From: Siphonobacter aquaeclarae
GTDB lineage: Bacteria > Bacteroidota > Bacteroidia > Cytophagales > Spirosomataceae
Direction of reading: 5' to 3'
Assembly: GCF_900103285.1 (NCBI RefSeq)
Contig: NZ_FNGS01000004.1
Location: 650,097 to 714,096, forward strand
Length of the DNA stretch: 64,000 bases
A model generated the notes under the pieces. That model searched no databases. It saw only the letters and a program-made list of their open reading frames with translations, and was not told the origin of the DNA. A program made the position numbers and the translations under genes. The number at the start of each line of letters is the position of its first letter. The stretch's first letter is position 1. Below, piece by piece: positions 23,769 to 32,111 of this stretch.

Positions 23769-25301
23769 TTAAGGATTAATGATCCAGGTCGGATACGTGT
23801 GATAGTCAAGGTTATTCCCGCCGACTTTATCCATCGACGTCCGGTTCCAGACGTATTCGGAGTTGTACCGCGGGCGGACCCGGTAGGCCAGTTTCCCGTT
23901 GTTGTCCGGGAAAAGCTTATCCACAGCAGGCGGTGTAAAGCCCGGATACACGTCCGCGCTGTACTTGTACCGACGCATATCCACCCAGGTTTCAATCACA
24001 CCATGACCGTAAAGAGCCAGGTACTTTTGAATCATAATGTCGCTGATTTTGAGATCGGTCGCAGTCTGGGGAACGGCTTTGCCTGCGAGGTATGTGGTAG
24101 CGGCAGCGGCAGGTACCTTGGCAAAATCCATCGCCGCCTGGATGCCCTTTTTGTATGCGTCGTATGCCATTGCCTTGTCGCCCTTTTTGAACGCAGCTTC
24201 GGCTTTCATGAACTGTACTTCTGAATAGGTAATAAGCGGGAAATCAGCACCATCCTTGAAGATGTACTTTCCTGCGTTGGGATCTCCCGTCACGACGCTG
24301 TCGGATACTACTCCCCAAAGCGTCGGAATACGCTGTTTGTTGCCTTTGACGTTGTTGGGATCTCCCTGTGTCGGCGTAACGCCCCGAAAAATTCCGTCGG
24401 CAGAGGCTGAGGCAAGAATATTGAGCCGCGGATCTTTGGCACCCATAATGGTTCCGTCAAGCAATTTCACCAGCCAGTCCGTCTGCAAGTACAGCCCGTA
24501 ATTACTTCGCGTAGGCCCGAGAAAATTCAGCGTTGTATTGTTTCCGGTTGATGCAGAAGGAACGTTAAAGTTGTCCGCATTGGAGGCAAACGACTTGTCA
24601 CAGTATTCGATCACTTTGTCCGGATTAAAGGACGCTTTGTTACTGAGGTGAAGCTGCGCCCGGGCCATCACTGCATAAACAAACTTCACCCATTTCGACT
24701 TATCCCCCTTGTAAGCCAGATCTGCGCCATTCTTGTTGAGGATATTGGCGCCCTGAATACCATCGGTACGTCCGAATGCCTCCAGTGCTTTGGCACACAG
24801 ATCATTGACATGCGCATAAACGTCTTCCTGGGAATCATAATCAAAGACATACCTTCCCGGCTCAAAAGCTTGCTTCAGGACAATTTCACCGTGATAGTCG
24901 GTGGTGGTGAGCCAACTCCAGGCGAACGTCGCGTGGGCAACACCCAGGTATTCCCACTTCTGCTTAGCCGTGGCGTCGTCAATCATCAGCTGGATATTCG
25001 GACCGAGGTTCCAGTAATTGACACGCCAGATCAGGCCGGCATTATCCGATCCGGGATCATATCCATGCCGGTCCCAGTTATCGTTGGCTGCGACGTGCCC
25101 CCAGTTCTGAATGTATTTTCCGATAAACCGGGAATCATATTGCTCTCCGAGCGCCATCTGCTCAATGATCGGAGGCAGAAGCGTGTATCCTTCCGCGATC
25201 TGAGGCGTAGACGGATCCCGGTTAATGTCAAGGTATTTTTCGCAACTACTGAGCCCGATTCCAGCGAGCGCAATCAGCAATGCATGTTGAATTCGTTTCA
25301 T
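23769..25301 (-). CDS. SusD/RagB family nutrient-binding lipoprotein (locus 2)
   Basis: 510 residues, lipoprotein signal MKRIQHALLIALAGIGLSSC (Cys20) followed by EKYLDINRDPSTPQ, the usual opening of the SusD_like subfamily (N-x-x-P-x-x-P). TPR-like helices follow, with conserved LGVAHATFAWSWLTTTDYHG near residue 117. It is the partner of the SusC encoded 42 bp upstream. Confidence 0.93.
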   Translation of the reverse strand: MKRIQHALLIALAGIGLSSCEKYLDINRDPSTPQIAEGYTLLPPIIEQMALGEQYDSRFIGKYIQNWGHVAANDNWDRHGYDPGSDNAGLIWRVNYWNLGPNIQLMIDDATAKQKWEYLGVAHATFAWSWLTTTDYHGEIVLKQAFEPGRYVFDYDSQEDVYAHVNDLCAKALEAFGRTDGIQGANILNKNGADLAYKGDKSKWVKFVYAVMARAQLHLSNKASFNPDKVIEYCDKSFASNADNFNVPSASTGNNTTLNFLGPTRSNYGLYLQTDWLVKLLDGTIMGAKDPRLNILASASADGIFRGVTPTQGDPNNVKGNKQRIPTLWGVVSDSVVTGDPNAGKYIFKDGADFPLITYSEVQFMKAEAAFKKGDKAMAYDAYKKGIQAAMDFAKVPAAAATTYLAGKAVPQTATDLKISDIMIQKYLALYGHGVIETWVDMRRYKYSADVYPGFTPPAVDKLFPDNNGKLAYRVRPRYNSEYVWNRTSMDKVGGNNLDYHTYPTWIINP

Positions 25302-25343
25302 AATGTTGTGATCTTCCAGAGCGTAAAAGCTAGTTTATCAAGG

Positions 25344-28300
25344 TCAGAATCCGAGTGAAATACCAAAAGCAAAACCTCTCGGCATTGATACCGTTCCAAA
25401 GTCGAAACCGCCGCCACCCACGCCGCCGGAGGCAGCTGTCGTGCCGTTAACATTCGGATCGGCACCTGTGTAATTGGTCAGCAGGAAAAGGTCAGTACCA
25501 TTGACAAAAATGCTTGCTGACTTGACCAGCTTCGAACGCGTAAGCACGGAAGAAGGAACCTGATAACGCAGCGTAACGTCACGCAGGCGAACCCAGTTGA
25601 TATCCTTCTCAACAAATTCGGACTCTGGAATAGCGTTGAAATAGTCCGCCGAACGCAGGGTCGGGTTGACCTGAATGGTATTTCTGGTCGGGCTGTCGGA
25701 ATCTTCCCGTCCATCGCGCAGTACACCCTTGAAAACGACCGGCGTTTCACGATTGAGGGTCTTCTTGCTCAGGCCGGTGCGCCACAGGTACATCTCGGTA
25801 CCGTTGAACACGTCTCCACCCTTGCGGATGTCCAGCAGGAACGACAGCGTCAGGTTCCTGTACGTAAATGAGTTCTGCAAACCAATCGTGAAGTCCGGGT
25901 TGCGGTCGCCGATAGGCAGGAAGTTCGGGTTTTGAATCGGCAGACCCGTGGCCGGGTTGATCAGGATATCCCCGTTTTTGTTTCGTTGATAAGAATACCC
26001 ACCGATAGCCGTGGCCGACCCCATACCCCGCTGGTAATAATTCCAGTTAAACCCACGGTAAGCCGGATTGGAAGCATCAAAGAAGGACGGCAGGTTATTT
26101 ACAAAAGCACTGGCACGAGCCTGCCCGTATAGCCAGGTATCAGAGTTATAATACTCCGGAACCTGTGCCGGCAAGCTGGATACGACCGTCTTCAATTTGG
26201 TGAAATTCAGGGTAACATTCCAGCGAAAATCCTTTGTCTTTACCGGCATACCGGTTAGTTGAATCTCAACACCCTTGTTTTGGAAGGATCCTCCATTGAG
26301 CAAGCCAAAAATAAAACCGGTTGCATAGCTGAGCCGTTGCTGCACAATCTGCTGAGAGAGCGACTTCTGATAATAAGCGGCATCGATTCCCAATCGATCA
26401 TCGAAAAATTTCAACTCGGTGCCTAATTCAAAACTCTCCCCGCGCTCGGCCTGGAGGTCCGTATTTCCTCCATAAAAATCATATCCGTACCCTCCTCCAT
26501 AAGTCGTTTGCTGAACCAAACGGGGATACACGAAATACGGGGGTGGCGGGTTACCGGTCTGACCATATGCCAAGCGAATTTTACCCGCATTCAGAATACC
26601 CGTATTTCCCTTGATACCAGGCATATCCGTGAAAACGTAGGACAGTGCTGCCGACGGGTAGAAGAAACTCCAGTTCTTTTTCGGGAGCGTTGATGACCAG
26701 TCGTTCCGACCTGTCAGCGTCAGGTACAGCCAATCTTCATAGTTGAGAGACAGGCTTCCAAATATGCCCTGGGTGCGCTGTTTCGATACCGAATATTTGT
26801 CACGCTGTGTAGCCGGGTCCGTATTGTTGACCGAGTTGAAGTTGGCGTCATATAGTTTCTGGCCATACATGACATTTGTCCGGTAATCACGATCATCGAT
26901 GGCGGTACCGAGAATCAGCGTCGTATTCAGTTTACCGAATTTTTTGTTCATCGTAGCCAGGAAGTTTCCATTCAGAAGGCGGCTGTTTTCAGCCGCGTCT
27001 TCCACAGAACCTCCGGAGGAAAATCCGCCCGTAACTCCCGCGCCATTACCTGCCTGCCAGGATTCCGGATGCAGGAAAATATTGCTGCGGGTGGAATAAA
27101 TGTCCCCGCCAAAGCGCGCGTTGAATTTGAGCCAGTCCAACGGCGTATATTCCCATTGAATATTCGCACGCGTCTGGTTTGTAATATCTTCCAGGTGATT
27201 TTTGTATATGCTGAAATAAGGATTGTCCGGTTCGCCCTGACGAATAGCACTCAAAAGAATGCGGCGGCTTCCGTCGGCATTGAGGTAGTTACTCGCGTCA
27301 TCATTACCGGGCCAGCTCAATAATGCTATTACAAAGCCGCTGTTGTTTTTCATCACCTTCACGTTATCCACGTTGATGTAGGTAAGTGAAGGCTGAAGTG
27401 ACATCTTATCAGATAGTTTAATCCGCGAGGTCAGCTTAACATTAAAGTTCTTCAGGGAAGTCGTCGGTACTATTCCTTCGCTTCCGACATATTGCGTCGA
27501 GAGGTTGTAGGTTGCGCGTTCGGTTCCGCCGGAAAACGACAGGTTATGTGTCTGCGTGAAGCCCGTGCGGAAGAAGTTACCAATGTTGTCATACATCTTC
27601 GAGCCTTCGGCATATTTCGGGCCGAAAAACGAAAGCGCATTCGGATCAGTATAACCTGCTGTTCCCCGGCCATATACCTGCTGCACTTCCGGGAAACGGT
27701 AGACCTCTGAGAAACGAAAGTTATTACTGTAATCGATCTGTGTCCTGCCTGACTTTCCTGATTTGGTAGTGATTACAATTGCACCAGCTGCCGCATCAAT
27801 CCCATACAACGCCGCCGCCTCCGGTCCTTTCAGAATCGTCATGGACTCAATATCATTGAAGTTGATATTCGATGCTTTGTTCAGGTAATCAATATCCCGG
27901 TTCGCACGATTGGAGTACAGCACGCCACCGGAGGTAGTCCGGTTATCGATCGGAAGACCGTCGACAACAAACAACGGCTGGTTATTCCCGCCGATAGACG
28001 CCGCACCGCGGAGCTGAATGCTGGTTGAGGAGCCCGGCATACCGGAGGTCGTCGTCACGTTCAGACCGGCCACCCGTCCCTGCAACGAAACCAGGTAGTT
28101 GTCGCGCTGGGCATTGACGAGGTCTCCGCCTTTGATTTCGCCGACAGAGTACCCCAGTGCCCGCTTTTCCTGCTTGATACCGAGAGCCGTTACGACTACT
28201 TCATTCAGCTGGGAATCGGTGCTGGCCAATACTACGTCTATCACCGTCTGGGCAGCGACGGCTACTTCTTTCGTCGTCATACCCACCATCGAAAACACCA

Positions 28301-28523
28301 GGGTCTGACCGGAGCCCGCCTGAATCCGGTAACCGCCGTCGGCCCCTGCCGAGACACCCCGGCTGGTACCTTTGACCAAAACTGAAACGCCGGGCAGTGG
28401 GGAGCCGGTTTCGTCCGTCACCTTACCGGTGACTACCCTGTCCTGCGCCCAGGACACGGAACCCGAAACGACCGCTCCCACCAATAACACCAGACGAAAT
28501 GCCCGTAAAAGTGTGTGAAGCAT
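25344..28523 (-). CDS. SusC/RagA family TonB-linked outer-membrane transporter (locus 2)
   Basis: 1059 residues: signal peptide (about 1-26, ending SWAQ), carboxypeptidase-D-like domain (GKVTDETGSPLPGVSVLVKG), plug with QPLFVVDGLPIDNR and LYGIDAAAGAIVITTKSGKS, and a barrel ending GISLGF with terminal Phe. It heads the operon SusC-SusD-DUF4397. In the SusC signature the more usual YGSRAA is YGIDAA here. The substrate is unknown. Confidence 0.95.
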   Translation of the reverse strand: MLHTLLRAFRLVLLVGAVVSGSVSWAQDRVVTGKVTDETGSPLPGVSVLVKGTSRGVSAGADGGYRIQAGSGQTLVFSMVGMTTKEVAVAAQTVIDVVLASTDSQLNEVVVTALGIKQEKRALGYSVGEIKGGDLVNAQRDNYLVSLQGRVAGLNVTTTSGMPGSSTSIQLRGAASIGGNNQPLFVVDGLPIDNRTTSGGVLYSNRANRDIDYLNKASNINFNDIESMTILKGPEAAALYGIDAAAGAIVITTKSGKSGRTQIDYSNNFRFSEVYRFPEVQQVYGRGTAGYTDPNALSFFGPKYAEGSKMYDNIGNFFRTGFTQTHNLSFSGGTERATYNLSTQYVGSEGIVPTTSLKNFNVKLTSRIKLSDKMSLQPSLTYINVDNVKVMKNNSGFVIALLSWPGNDDASNYLNADGSRRILLSAIRQGEPDNPYFSIYKNHLEDITNQTRANIQWEYTPLDWLKFNARFGGDIYSTRSNIFLHPESWQAGNGAGVTGGFSSGGSVEDAAENSRLLNGNFLATMNKKFGKLNTTLILGTAIDDRDYRTNVMYGQKLYDANFNSVNNTDPATQRDKYSVSKQRTQGIFGSLSLNYEDWLYLTLTGRNDWSSTLPKKNWSFFYPSAALSYVFTDMPGIKGNTGILNAGKIRLAYGQTGNPPPPYFVYPRLVQQTTYGGGYGYDFYGGNTDLQAERGESFELGTELKFFDDRLGIDAAYYQKSLSQQIVQQRLSYATGFIFGLLNGGSFQNKGVEIQLTGMPVKTKDFRWNVTLNFTKLKTVVSSLPAQVPEYYNSDTWLYGQARASAFVNNLPSFFDASNPAYRGFNWNYYQRGMGSATAIGGYSYQRNKNGDILINPATGLPIQNPNFLPIGDRNPDFTIGLQNSFTYRNLTLSFLLDIRKGGDVFNGTEMYLWRTGLSKKTLNRETPVVFKGVLRDGREDSDSPTRNTIQVNPTLRSADYFNAIPESEFVEKDINWVRLRDVTLRYQVPSSVLTRSKLVKSASIFVNGTDLFLLTNYTGADPNVNGTTAASGGVGGGGFDFGTVSMPRGFAFGISLGF

Positions 28524-28984
28524 AAGTTTCCCTTTAAATGGATAAGGAGTGAAAAAATTACTAAATGCCGGATTTCGCCCGAAACTGTCCCGATCTTTGT
28601 AAAAGCCTACAAGATGGCAATTACATGCAACTCAGAATATTTACCGGGGCAAAACCAGTAAACAGCTTGCATAATTAGCCATTTGCGGCTTTGAAACAAA
28701 TGATTTTCGCCACTTATGAAGATTAATTTCTACTAAATTCCGGCAGACCGGAAAAGGCATACGATACAAAATACCCGCTACCAGGGCTATTTACCTGCAC
28801 AATCCAGCAAAACAGGATTTCACAAATCCGCAATTATGCGAAATAGTATTTGGGAAACACACCGGAGCTGCTGCTGTTTTCTATTTGATTTGTCCTATTT
28901 TGAGCTATTCTGTCAGCACGAATCATCGTTTGCAGTCATCGGAGAAAGGAGGCTTTTCCCGATGAACCCCTACCTTTGTCCATT
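28524..28984. other. Divergent intergenic region between SusC locus 2 and aroB
   Basis: 461 bp, more AT-rich than the genes around it, without a credible ORF. It contains the aroB promoter at its right end and presumably the SusC promoter on the left. Two small symmetric sites stand out: CATTTG (28680-28685) with CAAATG (28697-28702), and the hairpin TTCCGG-CAGA-CCGGAA (28738-28753). Either could be an operator; neither is assigned. Confidence 0.5.
28971..28978 (+). promoter_or_regulatory. Bacteroidota -7 promoter element of aroB
   Basis: TACCTTTG fits TAnnTTTG and ends 6 nt before the aroB ATG at 28985, which predicts a leaderless or nearly leaderless transcript. Confidence 0.6.
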
Positions 28985-30007
28985 ATGGTACGCATCGCTC
29001 CGATTTCCGAAAGTCTTCCGGCCTTCCTCGCCTCCCGCAACTACTCGCAGATCGCCGTTCTGGTCGACGAACAGACCAAAAAGCACTGCTATCCCCGGGT
29101 GAAAAACCTCCTCCCCAAACACCGGCTCATCCAGATCCGGTCGGGCGAGACGCAAAAGCACCTCGGTACTGCCGGTGAAATCTGGAAAGCGCTCACCGAT
29201 GCCGGGTTCGACCGGCACGGCCTGCTCCTCAACCTGGGCGGGGGCGTCATCGGAGACATGGGCGGATTCTGCGCCGCGACGTACAAAAGAGGTATCGATT
29301 TCGTGCAACTCCCGACGACGCTGCTCTCGCAGGTCGACGCCAGCGTCGGCGGAAAGCTCGGCATCGATTTCGAAGGACTGAAAAACCACATCGGCGTTTT
29401 CCGCATTCCGGATGCGGTCCTGATCGACGCCGGCTTCCTCGCTACCCTTCCCTTCCGCGAACTCCGCTCCGGCTTTGCCGAAGTGATCAAGCATTGCCTC
29501 ATCGCCGACGCCTCCAAATGGGAAGAAATCCGGAATAAAGAATGGGAAGAACAGAACTGGGAAGACCTCATCTCCCATTCTGTCGCGATCAAGGAAAAAA
29601 TCACCGAAAGCGATCCGACCGAAAAAGGCCTCCGGAAGATCCTCAACTTCGGACATACCCTCGGTCATGCCATTGAAACGCACTTCCTCGAAGATCCGAA
29701 AAAGCGCCTCCTGCATGGAGAGGCTATCGCTGCCGGTATGATCACCGAAGCCTGGCTGAGCTTCAAACGCGGCTGGCTCACGGAAGAGGAGCTGCTTCAG
29801 CTCGAAGAATTTCTCTTTACGACCTACGGAAAAGCCGATATCCGCCCCGAAGATTTCGAGGCAATTGTGGCACTTACCGCACAGGATAAGAAAAACCGGG
29901 GAAAGGAGATTCGCTTTTCTCTTCTCAAAGGCATCGGTACCTGTGTATTCGATATACCGGTGACGAAGAAGGAAATGACCGAAGCGCTTCAGTACTATAT
30001 CGGCTGA
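28985..30007 (+). CDS. aroB: 3-dehydroquinate synthase
   Basis: 340 residues from ATG 28985 (MVRIAPISESLP); a TTG at 28976 is in frame but overlaps the promoter. GGGVIGDMGGFCAATYKRGI and PTTLLSQVDASVGGKLGID (about residues 82-125) are the NAD- and metal-site hallmarks, and NFGHTLGHAIE carries a zinc-ligand histidine. It converts DAHP to 3-dehydroquinate in the shikimate pathway in the cytoplasm. The Crp/Fnr-family gene begins 3 bp after its stop. Confidence 0.95.
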   Translation: MVRIAPISESLPAFLASRNYSQIAVLVDEQTKKHCYPRVKNLLPKHRLIQIRSGETQKHLGTAGEIWKALTDAGFDRHGLLLNLGGGVIGDMGGFCAATYKRGIDFVQLPTTLLSQVDASVGGKLGIDFEGLKNHIGVFRIPDAVLIDAGFLATLPFRELRSGFAEVIKHCLIADASKWEEIRNKEWEEQNWEDLISHSVAIKEKITESDPTEKGLRKILNFGHTLGHAIETHFLEDPKKRLLHGEAIAAGMITEAWLSFKRGWLTEEELLQLEEFLFTTYGKADIRPEDFEAIVALTAQDKKNRGKEIRFSLLKGIGTCVFDIPVTKKEMTEALQYYIG

Positions 30008-30010
30008 TTC

Positions 30011-30574
30011 ATGAACCTGACGGACTTCATCCGGCGTCACATCCCGCTGACGCCGGACATGCTCGAAGATCTCCTCCGTGTGATTACCCGGGAAGAAACA
30101 CCGGCGCATCAGGTGCTCGTCAGCCCCGGGCAATACTGTCGTAAGCTTTTTTTCATCGAGGAAGGACTCATCCGCGAGTACTACTTCAGCATGTCCGGGA
30201 AAGAAACTACCTACCGGTTCAATACCGAAGGCGCGTTTGTGACCGTTGCCGATAGCTTTCTCGACAACCAGCCCAGCCGCTACAGCCTTGAAACCCTCGA
30301 AGATTCGGTCCTGTATTCGGTGACGCTTGCCGACTTCGAAGCCCTGCTCCGGAAATACCCGCTTTTTGAAAAGCTGCAGAGCCTCATTCAGCATCAGCTG
30401 TTGCTGGAAATGAAAGACCGCATCACTGCCCTGCAATTTCAGACCGCCAAAGAGCGGTATGAGTCCCTTCTGGAAGACCAGCCGTCTATCTTTCAGCGGG
30501 TCAGCCTTGGCCACATCGCTTCCTACCTGGGTATCTCGCAGGAAACCCTCAGCCGCATCCGCAGCAAAAAATAG
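30011..30574 (+). CDS. Crp/Fnr family transcriptional regulator
   Basis: 187 residues. An N-terminal cyclic-nucleotide-binding-like beta-roll (about 20-115; QYCRKLFFIEEGLIREYYFS) and a C-terminal helix-turn-helix ending SLGHIASYLGISQETLSRIR are typical of the short Bacteroidota Crp/Fnr proteins. There are no Fnr-type cysteines for a 4Fe-4S cluster and no complete cAMP-binding R-S motif, so the ligand is unknown. It is co-transcribed with aroB (3-bp gap). Confidence 0.9.
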   Translation: MNLTDFIRRHIPLTPDMLEDLLRVITREETPAHQVLVSPGQYCRKLFFIEEGLIREYYFSMSGKETTYRFNTEGAFVTVADSFLDNQPSRYSLETLEDSVLYSVTLADFEALLRKYPLFEKLQSLIQHQLLLEMKDRITALQFQTAKERYESLLEDQPSIFQRVSLGHIASYLGISQETLSRIRSKK

Positions 30575-30655
30575 CCGTTTTCGCTTTTTGACCTTTATCA
30601 AATAGGTTGGCCGGAAGACGCCGGAACTTTGTGCCCGTCAACAGGGAAAAAGCTC

Positions 30656-31042
30656 ATGGACACGCCGACAACGCCGACCGACAGCCTGCTGGTACTGGTT
30701 TCAGAAAACGGAAATAACTGGAAAACCGCGCTGGATTTCCTTCTTCGAAAAGAAGTACAATCCGTTTACTTTCTTTATTTTTCTGAACCCACTGCCCCGG
30801 ACGACCTCGCGAAGGCCTCCCGGCCCGGGCGCTTTTCTTCCCTTTTGCTGCCGATCACAACGGAACCGCCGTTTCTGCCGGAACCCGCCTGCTTCGATTA
30901 CCTGGAGTCGGTGGTAAACCGGTCCGACGGACAGCCGGTCCGCTTTATACTATCCGGAAATCCCGATCTCACGGAATCGGTCCGGGAGTACCTCCTCTTT
31001 CTGGGAGTACCCGCCGAAGCGATCCGAAACCTTTCATCCTAA
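30656..31042 (+). CDS. Small hypothetical protein before the RND efflux genes
   Basis: 128 residues from ATG 30656 (MDTPTTPTDSLLVLVSENGN); family not firmly recognised. The C-terminal third (SGNPDLTESVREYLLFLGVP) resembles the last beta-alpha-beta part of ferredoxin-NADP reductase-like NAD(P)H domains, where C-G-P-x-x-M is usual and the Cys is lacking here. No signal peptide or membrane helix. It starts 81 bp after the Crp/Fnr-family gene and 14 bp before the adaptor gene, so it may be the first gene of the efflux operon. Confidence 0.65.
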   Translation: MDTPTTPTDSLLVLVSENGNNWKTALDFLLRKEVQSVYFLYFSEPTAPDDLAKASRPGRFSSLLLPITTEPPFLPEPACFDYLESVVNRSDGQPVRFILSGNPDLTESVREYLLFLGVPAEAIRNLSS

Positions 31043-31056
31043 AAACGAACGTACCC

Positions 31057-32100
31057 ATGAAGTCACGTCTTCTTTTGCTGGCCGGCCTTCTTGCCGGAAC
31101 AGAAGCCTGCCACCCCAGGCAAGCAACTCAGGAAGCTACCGTTTCGCCGATTCCCGTTCTGACGCGCGCCGCGGCACTGACGCCCGTTTCGAGCGATATC
31201 TCCATCAGCGGAAACGTCGAAGGCAGTAAAACTGTCCGCCTCGGATTTCTCGTCGCCGGAAAAGTCAACTACATCGCCGCGGCGGAAGGCCAACCCGTCG
31301 CCGCCGGCAAAGTACTCGCCAGCCTCGACCCGGCCAGCTATCAATTTGGCGTGGACGCCGCCAGCGCGAGCGCCGCGCAGGTCGAAGACGAGTACAATCG
31401 CCTGAAGCTCATGCACGACCGCAACAGCCTGAGCGATGCCGATTTCTCCAAAATCAGCAACGGACTCAAGCAGGCGCAGGCGCAGGCCGGTCTTCAGCGC
31501 AAAAACCTGTCGGACACCAAATTGTACAGCCCCATTTCCGGCGTATTACTGAAGAAGATGACGGAAGTCGGCGAGATCGTTGGCTCGGGTATGCCCCTCT
31601 TTGTGGTGTCCGATATCCGGAAGGTCAAGGTCAACGCCGCGATTCCGGAATCGGAGCTGCGCCGGGTACGTCTCGGCCAGGACGCCAGGGTATATATCGC
31701 AGCGTTAGATGAAACAGTCAGCGGGAAAGTCACGGAAGTAGGTTCCGCTGCCGACGCGACGACACGTTCGTTTTCCGTCAAAATCGACGTTCCCAACCCG
31801 AAACTCCTTATCCGGCCGGGTATGATTGCCGAAGTAACCCTGCCGTCGTCCCAAAAGAAGGAAATCCTGGGCCTCCCGGCCGAAGCCGTGCTGCGTGACG
31901 CAGACAACACTGCCTATGTGTTTGTCGCCGACCCCGCCCGGAAACAGGCGTTCAAGCGGAAAGTGTCGATCGGTCGCCTGACCGACAGCGTTTTGGAAAT
32001 CGTTTCCGGTATCCAACCCGGCGAGCAGGTCGTCACGGGCGGGCAGCAGAAACTGCACGACGGATCACCTGTTACGATTTCTTCTGACACGACCCACTAA
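31057..32100 (+). CDS. RND efflux periplasmic adaptor (membrane fusion protein)
   Basis: 347 residues. An N-terminal secretion signal with a candidate lipid-attachment Cys18 (atypical lipobox TEAC), lipoyl-like half-motifs (GKVNYIAAAEGQPVAAGKVL and SPISGVLLKKMTEVGEIVGS), a short helical hairpin between them (about 105-150), then beta-barrel and membrane-proximal domains. It links the inner-membrane pump to the outer-membrane channel encoded downstream. The short hairpin suits pumps with TolC-type channels. Confidence 0.92.
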   Translation: MKSRLLLLAGLLAGTEACHPRQATQEATVSPIPVLTRAAALTPVSSDISISGNVEGSKTVRLGFLVAGKVNYIAAAEGQPVAAGKVLASLDPASYQFGVDAASASAAQVEDEYNRLKLMHDRNSLSDADFSKISNGLKQAQAQAGLQRKNLSDTKLYSPISGVLLKKMTEVGEIVGSGMPLFVVSDIRKVKVNAAIPESELRRVRLGQDARVYIAALDETVSGKVTEVGSAADATTRSFSVKIDVPNPKLLIRPGMIAEVTLPSSQKKEILGLPAEAVLRDADNTAYVFVADPARKQAFKRKVSIGRLTDSVLEIVSGIQPGEQVVTGGQQKLHDGSPVTISSDTTH

Positions 32101-32111
32101 CCGACTTTCTC

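Noticed and set aside
28970..30601. A 543-codon minus-strand frame opposite aroB and the Crp/Fnr-family gene
   Set aside because: It is the antisense of two well-recognised genes; its length results from GC-rich codon bias, not from a real protein.
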